From Candidatus Omnitrophota bacterium (GTDB lineage Bacteria; Omnitrophota; Gorgyraeia; Gygaellales; Profunditerraquicolaceae), in the NCBI GenBank assembly GCA_028687205.1, contig JAQUAP010000001.1:7509-71508 (forward strand): a stretch of DNA of 64,000 bases, read 5' to 3'. How positions within the stretch are numbered: the first letter of the stretch is position 1; each line of letters starts with the position of its first letter. The notes under the pieces are model-generated. The model searched no databases. It was not told the DNA's origin and worked only from the letters and a program-made list of their open reading frames with translations. The position numbers and the translations under genes are program-made. Below are positions 33,712 to 41,206 of this stretch, one piece after another.

Positions 33712-33931
33712 AAGGGCTCAAGTTTCTTTAGAGCTGGCAGCCGGCATCGTCGTAGTTTTTATCCTGCTATTCGGTACATTACAGGTTTTTTTATGGATGA
33801 ATAAGCGCCTGGTACAGAGGCAGAAAGATTACGAGGCTAAACGGGTGGAAGCGGGGAATAGTCCGGTAGAAGTTCAAATAGATGAGTCTGACCAAAGCAA
33901 ATACCCGAAGCTGAATATTTTCGCCAAATAA
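33665..33931 (+). CDS. Small pilin-like / TadE-like protein
   Basis: About 88 residues from a GTG at 33665 that lies inside the previous gene; the frame extends further upstream but without pilin character. The core is KRAQVSLELAAGIVVVFILL, with Q-x-S-L-E-L and a hydrophobic helix, then a charged tail. It ends just before a REP palindrome (33934-33977). Confidence 0.65.
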   Translation: MQFRRIKWSPGRPAGKRAQVSLELAAGIVVVFILLFGTLQVFLWMNKRLVQRQKDYEAKRVEAGNSPVEVQIDESDQSKYPKLNIFAK

Positions 33932-33933
33932 AA

Positions 33934-33977
33934 GGGGACGGTTCTATGCTAACGGCCATACGAATAGAACCGTCCCC
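33934..33977. repeat. REP palindrome, GGGGACGGTTCTAT type
   Basis: Arms GGGGACGGTTCTAT (33934-33947) and ATAGAACCGTCCCC (33964-33977) are perfect inverted repeats. The same arms occur at 37649-37694. It belongs to the REP family that accompanies the RAYT gene at 38690. Confidence 0.85.
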
Positions 33978-33996
33978 GGGATAGCCGGGAGAGGCG

Positions 33997-36063
33997 ATGT
34001 TAGGGAATTTTTATCAGAAATTTTCTCTGGATAACCTGAAAAAAGACAGGCCTTTAGGCCAGGTGGCGACCATCCTTATCTTAATGGTCGTGGTCATCCT
34101 GATCATGATCCTGACCACGGTAAATTTAGGCCAGCTCTCTCTTTATACCACTACTCTTTCCAATATCGCGGATTCTTCAGCCATGTATTTAGCTTCACAG
34201 TTAGCCACCCGTTCCCATGCTCTATATCAGGCATTAGGAAATTCTACCTGTAAATGCAAAAGCGGTGGCTTTGGCGGGCTCTTTGGGGCAATAATCGGAG
34301 CAATTATCGTTATTGTAGTAACCGTAGTTACTTATGGAGCAGGCACTGCTCCCACAATGGCCGCAGTTATGGCTAATACAGGCTTAATGGTAGCCGCAGG
34401 AGTTGTGGGCGGCGCCATAGGCGGAGCGATAGGTAGTAGCTATTCCGGAACAGGTATTCTGGCAGGAACTATCCAGGGGGCGATGATAGGAGGTGCGATT
34501 GGCTATGGAGTTAGTGCCGGCGCAGGAATGGGGGCCGATGTAGGTGGTTCAAGTTTAAGCCTTGAAGAAACAGAAGCTCTCCTGGCCATGCAGCAAAGCG
34601 GCGTTCAAACTGAGGCTGGAATTGCTGCTGCTAGTAAAATAGCTACTGCTTCGGCAGTTGGTGCTGGAGCAGGAGGCACCTTAGCGGTGGGGGCAGCTAG
34701 CTACAATGCCTATGTGGCTGACCAAAACCAGGCAGCTGCTTTTGCCGCTGCCTCCAGGATGCTGAACGGCTTGCCTGAATATGACCGCTACCGCGAGAGC
34801 ATATTTTTACAGGTCTTTTCCCAGGCCGTGGATGACCCGAATAAGGATAAGGATACCGATGACTTAAACGGTAACGGCATAGTTGACGAGAAAATCCCAC
34901 ATTTTCTCCATTATTGGAGCGGCAGGATGGGCTACCTAAAAAGCGTTATCCCCAGCCTCCAGAGTATTACCAATACTTTTTTTAACGGAACCCTGGAGGA
35001 CTTTCGAAAGTATATGCAGGTCCAAATTCTTGGCGAGAGTACAGGCTCTTCTGATCCGGAAACAGGTTCGTCTACCTATAAACCCGGGATACTTTCTAAG
35101 GCGGGAGCAGGTACAAACGTTACTGCCAACGGTTCGGTAGCTGAAGTCGCCGAGGCCTTGAATCCTATGTTCTGGAACCCGCAAAGCAACGGCTCTTTTG
35201 ACAGCATCGTCAGCGGCTTTAACAGCTTTATCTCCGACGTAAAATCGCTGCAGGAGATAGGCCTTAGCCGCCTGACCAGCCAGTGGCAGACCTACATCAA
35301 GAATTTTTATAATAAAGATGCCGGAAAGACGGCCGAGGATGGCTCAACCATTACGGATTATTATACGATGTTGGGGGAGGTAAAAGGTTATTTAAATGAC
35401 TGGAAGACGCAGATTGCGCAGAAGAGGAACGCCCTTCCTGCCTGTAAAATGGGTGGGTGGGAGATGATTGATTACGCTACCTTTTGCCAACCCTGTGGTT
35501 TCAGCACTTTTTGCCCTAACAGCTGTATTATTGATTCCGGCCCAGAGATGAGCCCGATGCCTTGCAAATTTAATTTTACCCTTAAAGGCGGCACCCTGGA
35601 TTATAACGTAGATGATGAGATTACCGCCAGCCTGAACGATATCGATACTTTGATCAATAAGATTAGTAATTTCCAAGACGCGATTAAGCAGTATGTCAAT
35701 GATATGGAAAATACCTACGCTGCGCTTGAAAGCGGTTACGGCGGACTGAACCCGGCGATTTACAGTTGGGCCGACAGCCGCGGAGACCACAGCGTAAGGG
35801 TCGCAGTAGGCAATTACCAGTTGGCCAGGACCATCACTACCTCTAGCGGAAGCTGGCTGAAGAAAGAGATCTGCGTACGCCTGGTGGATTACAGCGACGA
35901 CGGCTCCAATTCCTGGGTGCAGATAACCCGCCAGGACCCCAAGAACAAGGATGTAAAAACAGGAAAAGTAAGTTTAGGGATGTGGAATCCGTTTTTTAGT
36001 GGTACAATTACTAAGAAAGGCAGGGCCTATTATAGTTACGATAAAGTAGGCCTGACCCAGTAA
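33997..36063 (+). CDS. TadG-like membrane protein with Gly/Ala-rich insert
   Basis: A 688-residue protein. The N-terminus is a TadE/TadG-like anchor (LGQVATILILMVVVILIMIL, then NLGQLSLYTTTLSNIADSSA, the usual segment after the helix). Residues about 85-240 are a Gly/Ala-rich stretch with several hydrophobic segments, resembling a glycine-zipper region. The rest is a large extracytoplasmic domain with a Cys cluster (CKMGG, CQPCGFSTFCPNSCI) and DPNKDKDTDDLNGNGIVD, which looks like a calcium-binding dockerin/EF-hand-type loop. Presumably it is a pilus assembly or surface protein. Confidence 0.65.
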   Translation: MLGNFYQKFSLDNLKKDRPLGQVATILILMVVVILIMILTTVNLGQLSLYTTTLSNIADSSAMYLASQLATRSHALYQALGNSTCKCKSGGFGGLFGAIIGAIIVIVVTVVTYGAGTAPTMAAVMANTGLMVAAGVVGGAIGGAIGSSYSGTGILAGTIQGAMIGGAIGYGVSAGAGMGADVGGSSLSLEETEALLAMQQSGVQTEAGIAAASKIATASAVGAGAGGTLAVGAASYNAYVADQNQAAAFAAASRMLNGLPEYDRYRESIFLQVFSQAVDDPNKDKDTDDLNGNGIVDEKIPHFLHYWSGRMGYLKSVIPSLQSITNTFFNGTLEDFRKYMQVQILGESTGSSDPETGSSTYKPGILSKAGAGTNVTANGSVAEVAEALNPMFWNPQSNGSFDSIVSGFNSFISDVKSLQEIGLSRLTSQWQTYIKNFYNKDAGKTAEDGSTITDYYTMLGEVKGYLNDWKTQIAQKRNALPACKMGGWEMIDYATFCQPCGFSTFCPNSCIIDSGPEMSPMPCKFNFTLKGGTLDYNVDDEITASLNDIDTLINKISNFQDAIKQYVNDMENTYAALESGYGGLNPAIYSWADSRGDHSVRVAVGNYQLARTITTSSGSWLKKEICVRLVDYSDDGSNSWVQITRQDPKNKDVKTGKVSLGMWNPFFSGTITKKGRAYYSYDKVGLTQ

Positions 36064-36064
36064 T

Positions 36065-36526
36065 ATGGAATTAAATAGTAAAGACAAAAAAAATAACCCC
36101 ATCTTGGAGTATGCTATTCTGGCAGGGGTAGTTATTGTCTTTCTTATATTTATTTTCCAGATAAGGACAGGAGACGTTAATTTCTGCCGCGCTATCTTTA
36201 AAGATTTGGCCGGCGGACGTTACGGCGTCCAGAAATATATTGACTGGGAACATTTCCAGGGTTTGGATATTGATGTCGCAGCAACCTATAACAGCTTTGC
36301 CACGCAAAAAGAAAAAACCGGCTATAAAAAGGCCTTTATCCAAAGCTTCTCCCGCGGGTTTAAGAATGCGGGAGGCAGGTATAAGGCATTTGTCAATTGG
36401 CGCATTTATAGCAAGGCCGGCAATCAGATAACTGTGGCTGCCGACTATCAAGGCCGTAACCAGACTTTATTATTTACCCTCCCAAGCGCAGGGAAAAAGA
36501 AATTAATTGCCCTGCAATGGCAATAG
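36065..36526 (+). CDS. Hypothetical membrane-anchored protein in the Tad locus
   Basis: A 153-residue protein with one N-terminal hydrophobic segment (ILEYAILAGVVIVFLIFIFQI). The LEYA before the helix again resembles the pilin pattern, although the leader lacks QxS. The soluble part has FCRAIFKDLAGGRYG and RGFKNAGGRYKAFVNWRIY. It starts 1 nt after the TadG-like gene. Probably a minor pseudopilin. Confidence 0.6.
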   Translation: MELNSKDKKNNPILEYAILAGVVIVFLIFIFQIRTGDVNFCRAIFKDLAGGRYGVQKYIDWEHFQGLDIDVAATYNSFATQKEKTGYKKAFIQSFSRGFKNAGGRYKAFVNWRIYSKAGNQITVAADYQGRNQTLLFTLPSAGKKKLIALQWQ

Positions 36527-36535
36527 CTTAGTTTA

Positions 36536-36697
36536 ATGAGGAATAAAAAAGGTTTTTTATCCCTGGAATACGCGCTGCTCATTGCGGTATTGGTAGCGGC
36601 GCTGGTAGCCATGGGATTTTATTTTAAGCGCTCCTTAAGCGGAAAATGGCGGGAGGCAGGGGACAGTTTTGGCTTTGGCCGGCAGTACAAACCTTAG
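36536..36697 (+). CDS. Class-III-like pilin 9
   Basis: A 53-residue ORF: MRNKKGFLSLEYALLIAVLV then a helix and a short basic/aromatic tail ending in GRQYKP. The SLEYA pattern matches the other small pilins. Its stop codon is contiguous with a large REP palindrome. Confidence 0.7.
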   Translation: MRNKKGFLSLEYALLIAVLVAALVAMGFYFKRSLSGKWREAGDSFGFGRQYKP

Positions 36698-36770
36698 GGA
36701 CGGTTCTCAACTCAAAGCTAAAGTGTCCCCCGATTAGGGGACGCTTTGAGATTGGCTTGAGAACCGTCCC
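36697..36770. repeat. Nested REP palindrome
   Basis: Outer arms GGGACGGTTCTCAA (36697-36710) and TTGAGAACCGTCCC (36757-36770). Inside, CTCAAAGC with GCTTTGAG and a GTCCCC/GGGGAC pair form a second stem. This is the longest palindrome of the family here and could block or terminate transcription between the pilins and tadB. Confidence 0.8.
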
Positions 36771-36792
36771 TAAATAAAACGAAAGTTAGCCT

Positions 36793-37641
36793 ATGCAAAT
36801 CTTAGTAATCCTGGGATTAATCGCTGCGTCCATAATTTTAATCGGTAGCCAACTCCTGCCTATATTCCTGCAACGGGCAAGCAATCTGCACACGCAAAAG
36901 GTAACGGAGGCGGAAAAACAACTGGATAAGATGTTTATCCAGGTCAACCGCCAGAAGCTTATTTTATGGTATACGGTTACACCCCTTATTATGGGGCTGG
37001 CGGGTTTTTTCTTTTTCCGCAATTTAGGCTTAGCCCTACTTACCGGCGCAGTCAGCTTTATCTTTCCTTCCCTGATCATTAAAAATTTAAAAGCTAAACG
37101 CCGCGCCCTCTTTCAAAACCAGCTTGCCGACGGGATCATGGTGCTTTCCTCGTCGCTAAAAGGCGGGCTTTCCTTGATGCAGGCGATGGAGGTGGTAGTG
37201 GAGGAGATGCCGGCTCCTTTTTCCCAGGAATTCGGCCTGGTCTTAAGAGAAAATAAAATCGGCGTGCCCTTAGAAGAGAGCCTGAAGCATTTACACGAGA
37301 GGCTGCATTTTGAAGAGCTGGATTTAGTGATTAACTCTATGCTGGTTTCTAAAGAAACCGGCGGAGACCTAACTAAAGTTTTAGCGCGCCTCTCGGTTAC
37401 GCTGCGGGATAACCGCAAATTAAAGGAAAGCATCAAGACCTTGACCCTCCAAGGTAGGCTCCAGGGGATCATTATGTCGGTATTACCCTTCTTTTTTGTC
37501 GCCTGGGTAGTAAGTTTTAACCGCAACCACTTTGATATCATGTTTAATTCAGAGACAGGCAGGGTACTTTTAATAATCGCGGTTTGCTTACAGGTAGTGG
37601 GGATATTTTTAATCCATAAATTCAGTAAGATAGACATATAG
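36793..37641 (+). CDS. tadB: Tad pilus platform protein TadB
   Basis: A 282-residue inner-membrane protein of the type II secretion F family. It has an N-terminal helix, a helix pair (TVTPLIMGLAGFFFFRNLGLA), the T2SSF cytoplasmic domain (FQNQLADGIMVLSSSLKGGL, LMQAMEVVVEEMP, LVINSMLVSKETGGDLTKVL) and two C-terminal helices. It forms the platform acted on by the CpaF ATPase. The following REP palindrome separates it from tadC. Confidence 0.9.
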   Translation: MQILVILGLIAASIILIGSQLLPIFLQRASNLHTQKVTEAEKQLDKMFIQVNRQKLILWYTVTPLIMGLAGFFFFRNLGLALLTGAVSFIFPSLIIKNLKAKRRALFQNQLADGIMVLSSSLKGGLSLMQAMEVVVEEMPAPFSQEFGLVLRENKIGVPLEESLKHLHERLHFEELDLVINSMLVSKETGGDLTKVLARLSVTLRDNRKLKESIKTLTLQGRLQGIIMSVLPFFFVAWVVSFNRNHFDIMFNSETGRVLLIIAVCLQVVGIFLIHKFSKIDI

Positions 37642-37646
37642 TCCAA

Positions 37647-37696
37647 CAGGGGACGGTTCTATTCTTTATGGCCATTTAGCATAGAACCGTCCCCTG
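37647..37696. repeat. REP palindrome between tadB and tadC
   Basis: Arms CAGGGGACGGTTCTAT (37647-37662) and ATAGAACCGTCCCCTG (37681-37696), a perfect 16-bp inverted repeat, ending directly before the Shine-Dalgarno sequence of tadC. Confidence 0.87.
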
Positions 37697-37710
37697 CGAG
37701 CAGGAGGAAT

Positions 37711-38572
37711 ATGCTTATATTAATTTTTATATTTCTGGCATTGGCAATTATATTAATAGTAGTAGGCATAAGGAGTATCCCTCAGGTCACCGGAGCCAGG
37801 ACGCCGATAGCCCCCATAAAATCCAGAGTCTCCAGGTTCCATTTTCTAGCCGCGATTTTTTCCTTTCACCAAAGTTATCCTGGAGAAGCTCAATTTAGAG
37901 CTTAAAATTAAATCCCGCTTAGCCAGCGCGCATTTAAGGCTTACGCCCCAGGAGTTTTTTAACCTTAAGCTCCTGTTTATGATTGTTTTAATTATCCTCA
38001 CTCCCATAGTATTAGGTAAGATTGAGCCAGTGGGATTTATTGTCGCGCTTGCCGCCGGATACCTCCTGCCGGAGATTTGGCTCAACAGCCGGGTAGCTAA
38101 GCGTAAATACGCCATTATCCGGGTGCTCCCTGAAACCGTAGATTTATTAAGTTTATGCGTGGACGCCGGCCTGGATTTTGTCGCTTCCATTGAGTGGGTG
38201 ATTAAAAAAGGCATCTCCACCAACCCGATGATTGAAGAGCTGGCCTTTGTTTTAGAGGAGATCCAGTGGGGTAAACCCCGCAGCCAGGCCTTAAAAGATA
38301 TGGCTAAGAGGCTGAATATCCCGGAGGTCAACTCTTTTATCCAGACCCTGGTCCAGGCTGAACGCATGGGCACTCCGGTTGCCGAGGCCTTTGGGGTTTT
38401 ATCCGAAGACGCCCGTATGCAACGCTTTAACCGCGGAGAGCGGTTCGCGATGAAGGCTCCGATTAAAATCCTTATCCCGCTCATCTTCTGTATCCTGCCG
38501 GTAATCGGCATCATTATCGGCGGCCCGATATTCCTGCAGTTTACCCAGGGCAAAATGCTCCAAGGCTTCTAA
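37711..38572 (+). pseudogene. tadC: Tad platform protein TadC, split by a +1 frameshift at a T6 run
   Basis: The first part (37711 on) reads MLILIFIFLALAIILIVVGI, a normal TadC N-terminal helix. Its frame runs to a stop at about 37905. From about 37862 the next frame continues as TKVILEKLNLELKIKSRLAS, PQEFFNLKLLFMIVLIILTP, then the T2SSF domain (VLPETVDLLSLCVDAGLDFV, EEIQWGKPRSQALKDMAKRL) to 38572. The switch lies at TTTTTT, 37856-37861; removing one T restores one ORF. It could be a true lesion, a sequencing error, or slippage used for expression. All other core Tad genes look intact, so a functional gene is quite possible. Confidence 0.8.
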
Positions 38573-38637
38573 AATAAAGGGGACGTTTCTATTTATTTGA
38601 GCAACTATAGAAAAAATAGAAACGTCCCCTTTATTTT
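38571..38637. repeat. REP palindrome, GGGGACGTTTCTATTT type, left of RAYT
   Basis: 24-bp perfect arms: AAAATAAAGGGGACGTTTCT plus ATTT (38571-38594) and the complementary arm at 38614-38637. The right arm is repeated exactly at 39372-39395, on the other side of the RAYT gene. The left arm overlaps the tadC stop. Confidence 0.9.
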
Positions 38638-38689
38638 GCGTTAGATTTTTTCTTACCTTACGTCAATTGTAGTATAAGGAGGCAGCCCT

Positions 38690-39367
38690 ATGCCCAGGAT
38701 AGGAAGAATAGTCCCTCTTGATGCTACCTTACATGTCATCAGTAGGGGTAATAACCGCCGAGTTGTGTTTCATAGTGAAAGTGACAAATTGAGATATTAT
38801 GCATTATTATTTAAATTGAAGCAAGAAAATAAGATAGATATTTTACACTATTGCTTGATGGCCAACCATGTCCATTTGGTCCTCCAGCTTAAACCGGAAA
38901 GCACCCTAGCTAAGTTTATGAAACAGCTTAATTTAACGTATTCTCATTACTATAGGAAGCTATATGAATATGCCGGCTATCTCTGGCAAGGCAGATTCAA
39001 AAGCAATATAATTGAAATGGACTCATATTTATTGCAATGCGGTAAATATATTGAACTTAATCCGGTTCGGGCGGGCATTATAGCTCATCCCGCACAATAC
39101 CTTTTCTCAAGCTATAATTTCTATGCGGAAGGCAAATCCGACTCACTTGTTACTCCGAGCCCGGTATACCTGGGTTTAGCTGGCTCACCTGCGCGAAGGC
39201 AGGAACAATATATTGATTTTGTAATTGACAGCAGTATAATAAACTCAGATTTACTCGCCTCTAAAATATATATAGGAAGCCAAGCTTTTATTAACCGCCT
39301 CCAAACTCAATATAAGATAGGGAATTACAGGGAGAAAAGGGGCAGGCCATTCAAAGCAGAACAATAA
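38690..39367 (+). CDS. REP-associated tyrosine transposase (RAYT)
   Basis: A 225-residue Y1/HUH single-strand DNA transposase of the RAYT (TnpA_REP) family. Seen: the N-terminal beta strand HVISRGNNRRVVFHSESD, the HUH motif in LMANHVHLVLQ (His60, His62), GYLWQGRFKS and DSYLLQCGKYIELNPVRAG with the candidate catalytic Tyr near 113. RAYTs cut and join REP hairpins. REP palindromes of matching design surround it on both sides and recur in the window. An AAGGAGG Shine-Dalgarno sequence precedes the ATG. The gene appears complete. Confidence 0.93.
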   Translation: MPRIGRIVPLDATLHVISRGNNRRVVFHSESDKLRYYALLFKLKQENKIDILHYCLMANHVHLVLQLKPESTLAKFMKQLNLTYSHYYRKLYEYAGYLWQGRFKSNIIEMDSYLLQCGKYIELNPVRAGIIAHPAQYLFSSYNFYAEGKSDSLVTPSPVYLGLAGSPARRQEQYIDFVIDSSIINSDLLASKIYIGSQAFINRLQTQYKIGNYREKRGRPFKAEQ

Positions 39368-40593
39368 TAAAAAATAGAAACGTCCCCTTTATTTTACTGC
39401 TGACCGCATTAAGCTTATCTTTCGCTATACAGCATGCCCAAGCCGCGCTCACCCCCTTAGAGATATCCCAGCAGGAAGAGCAAAAGATCGAAGGCCCCGT
39501 AAAAGACATCTGGTTTAACCGGCTCAGCGACTACCGCCAGGATGTCGCTAAAAAATATGGCACAAACTTTGCCTTTCTTTTTAATTATACCCAGCAGGCG
39601 ATAATCAAGGCGCCTAACGACGAAGGCAAAAGCCGCGGGGTCTGGTATTGGAACTTTGAGATAGCCCAGAAGCTCTGGCCAGGCGCAGAGTTGTTCGTAG
39701 AATTTGAGATGGATAGAGGTAAGGGGGTAGATAAGTTTTTGCCCACTTTTTCTTCCTTTAACGATAACTCCGGGGATGACGCCTGGTTTTATCTGCCGGT
39801 TTTATATTTAGAGCAGTATCTTCTCGACGATAAGCTCTTTTTCGCCGCCGGCAAGCTGGATCTAACTTACTGGTTTGACTGGAACGAGGCAGCGAGCTCT
39901 GCGGATACCCAATTCTTATCCAGTGCCCTGGTAAATAACCTGGCTATTCCCTTTCCGGCTAAAGGCCTGGGTGCCCTGGCCTGCATTACGCCCTTAGAAT
40001 GGCTCTATTTTCAGTCCGGCGCAGCTACTGCTAAAGCCAGCTCTACCAAGGTCGGCCTAAGCGACGGATTTAACAGCACTTTTTTTATCAATGAGCTGGG
40101 TTTCACTCCTAAGTTCGGCTCCTTGCAAGGAAATTACCGTTTTATCTTTTACCTGAACCGCGAAAAGTCAGATTACCTTAATTCTGACGAAAGCAAAAAG
40201 ATAGATTCCGGCTGGGCCTTAAGCTTTGACCAGCAAGTGGCTAAAAACATAATTTTATTTTTGCGCTACGGTTTTAGCGACCAAAAAGTCAGGGAGATTG
40301 AATATTTCTGGTCAGGAGGTATGCAGATACTTGAGCCCATCCCTGGCCGTAAATTTGACTGCCTGGGAATAGGCGTAGCCCGCTCTATTTTTGGCAATGA
40401 TTACCGCGAGGCAAACGAAGAAGAAGATTCTAGCGTCAGCCGCGCAGAGACAATTTATGAAGCCTATTACAGCTACCATTTAAATAACAGCCTAACCTTA
40501 ACTCCGGATATCCAAATAGTCATCCACCCCAATGCCGATAATTCGGCGAAGACAGAAATCGTCTGCGGTCTCAGATTCCTGCTCAGCTTCTAA
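39367..40593 (+). CDS. OprB-like carbohydrate porin without a canonical start codon
   Basis: About 408 residues. The mature part is a carbohydrate-selective porin: SRGVWYWNFEIAQKLWPGAE, LYLEQYLLDDKLFFAAGKLD, LDLTYWFDWNEAASS, GVARSIFG, ETIYEAYYSYHLNNSLTLTP, IVCGLRFLLSF. Reading upstream in frame gives a convincing signal peptide (FILLLTALSLSFAIQHAQAA) that begins within the REP half-site. Between this and the previous in-frame stop (39313) there is no ATG, GTG or TTG, only ATT and ATA. The given start at ATA 39367 is nominal. The RAYT/REP insertion may have removed the original start, leaving the gene silent or dependent on a weak start. Confidence 0.65.
   Translation: MKNRNVPFILLLTALSLSFAIQHAQAALTPLEISQQEEQKIEGPVKDIWFNRLSDYRQDVAKKYGTNFAFLFNYTQQAIIKAPNDEGKSRGVWYWNFEIAQKLWPGAELFVEFEMDRGKGVDKFLPTFSSFNDNSGDDAWFYLPVLYLEQYLLDDKLFFAAGKLDLTYWFDWNEAASSADTQFLSSALVNNLAIPFPAKGLGALACITPLEWLYFQSGAATAKASSTKVGLSDGFNSTFFINELGFTPKFGSLQGNYRFIFYLNREKSDYLNSDESKKIDSGWALSFDQQVAKNIILFLRYGFSDQKVREIEYFWSGGMQILEPIPGRKFDCLGIGVARSIFGNDYREANEEEDSSVSRAETIYEAYYSYHLNNSLTLTPDIQIVIHPNADNSAKTEIVCGLRFLLSF
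39372..39395. repeat. REP half-site right of RAYT
   Basis: 24 nt identical to the right arm at 38614-38637, in the same orientation. The RAYT gene is thus bounded by a 24-bp direct repeat, with 734 bp between the two copies. The half-site is translated as the start of the porin signal peptide. Confidence 0.85.
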
Positions 40594-40633
40594 GTTAAAT
40601 TTATTGTCCAAACTGAATTCTCGTCGCTGTTTT

Positions 40634-40675
40634 AATGTCCATTCTACCTCAAAATAATCTAAAAATGTCCATTCT
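40634..40675. repeat. AATGTCCATTCT direct repeats
   Basis: AATGTCCATTCT occurs at 40634-40645 and 40664-40675, and TGTCCAAACTG at 40605-40615. The last is identical to 27965-27975, next to the coiled-coil transposase-like gene. They may be binding sites or remnants of an insertion-sequence end. The whole 40594-40880 stretch holds no gene. Confidence 0.5.
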
Positions 40676-40678
40676 TCT

Positions 40679-40745
40679 AATAAAGGGGACGTTTCTATTT
40701 TTTTGTCGCCTGATTGCTAGAAAAAATAGAAACGTCCCCTTTATT
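40679..40745. repeat. REP palindrome upstream of the giant gene
   Basis: 25-bp perfect arms (40679-40703 and 40721-40745) containing GGGGACGTTTCTATTT and its complement, the same subtype as at 38571. A further degenerate half-site, AACCGTCCCCTGG, follows at about 40765. Confidence 0.88.
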
Positions 40746-40884
40746 TCCTTGGCCATTAGGCCAAAACCGTCCCCTGGGTAGCTAATTTTGGGGCAAAATC
40801 AGCTGTTTTTCAGCCCGTTTTTTAGCTAAAAATTAGCCTCCTTTCGGGGACTGAAAGCGTTACCAAAATAAGCTAAATTTTCCC

Positions 40885-40912
40885 TTGACAGCGACGAGCT
40901 ACGTGTTATACT
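40885..40912 (+). promoter_or_regulatory. Promoter of the giant gene
   Basis: TTGACA (40885-40890) and TATACT (40907-40912), 16 bp apart. Both boxes and the spacing are identical to the promoter at 27922. Transcription would start near 40919, just before the riboswitch. Confidence 0.8.
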
Positions 40913-40930
40913 TTGGATGTAATTGAGACA

Positions 40931-41033
40931 AGTAACGAAATGGCAAACCCGGAGAAATCCGGGGGCGCAAAGCCGCGGGTCCTAAAATAATTCAAGTAAA
41001 TAGCTTCAAAGGATAGCCGGGCTGCCGAATTAC
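40931..41033 (+). ncRNA. Cyclic-di-GMP-I (GEMM-I) riboswitch
   Basis: The stretch carries the class I c-di-GMP aptamer pattern in order: TGGCAAACC (from 40941), the hairpin CCGGAGAAATCCGG with a GAAA-type loop, the conserved GGCGCAAAGCCGCGGGTCCT (P2 5' side), a variable loop, GGATAGCCGGGCTGCCGA and closing GTAA/TTAC. GGCA pairs with TGCC. Known members bind c-di-GMP and control motility, pili and surface proteins. Here it lies in the leader of a 22.8-kb ORF. I am confident in the class because the consensus blocks and their order agree. Confidence 0.88.
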
Positions 41034-41067
41034 CGACGGAAATTTGACAGTTCGGCTCTTTCTTTTT
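41024..41067 (+). terminator. Intrinsic terminator, riboswitch expression platform
   Basis: GCCGAA (41024-41029), the 3' strand of the aptamer, can pair with TTCGGC (41051-41056), followed by TCTTTCTTTTT (41057-41067). When c-di-GMP holds the 3' strand in the aptamer, this hairpin should not form, so the switch is predicted to be ON with ligand. Confidence 0.65.
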
Positions 41068-41104
41068 AGAAGCTTAGTAAAGCATTTTACAAACGCTTTA
41101 TAAA

Positions 41105-41206
41105 ATGAAGATAAAAGCGACTCAAGCAAAACTTGGAGTAGTGCTGGGGGTAAGGGGGGAATTATATTCAACCCTATTTGGATATAGTAATATAATAATA
41201 AAATGA
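41105..41206 (+). CDS. Possible 33-codon leader ORF coupled to the giant gene
   Basis: ATG at 41105 opens a 33-codon frame (MKIKATQAKLGVVLGVRGEL start, end NIIIK) whose TGA overlaps the giant ORF's ATG as ATGA. The giant ATG itself has no nearby Shine-Dalgarno sequence; the GGGGG/GGGGGG runs lie about 50 nt upstream, inside this frame. Coupled re-initiation is plausible. The leader ORF also lacks a clear Shine-Dalgarno sequence, so the call is tentative. Confidence 0.3.
   Translation: MKIKATQAKLGVVLGVRGELYSTLFGYSNIIIK

Noticed and set aside
39320..39370. Programmed -1 frameshift from the RAYT into the porin frame
   Set aside because: No slippery heptamer in the correct phase was found in the overlap, and fusing a transposase to a signal peptide makes little sense.
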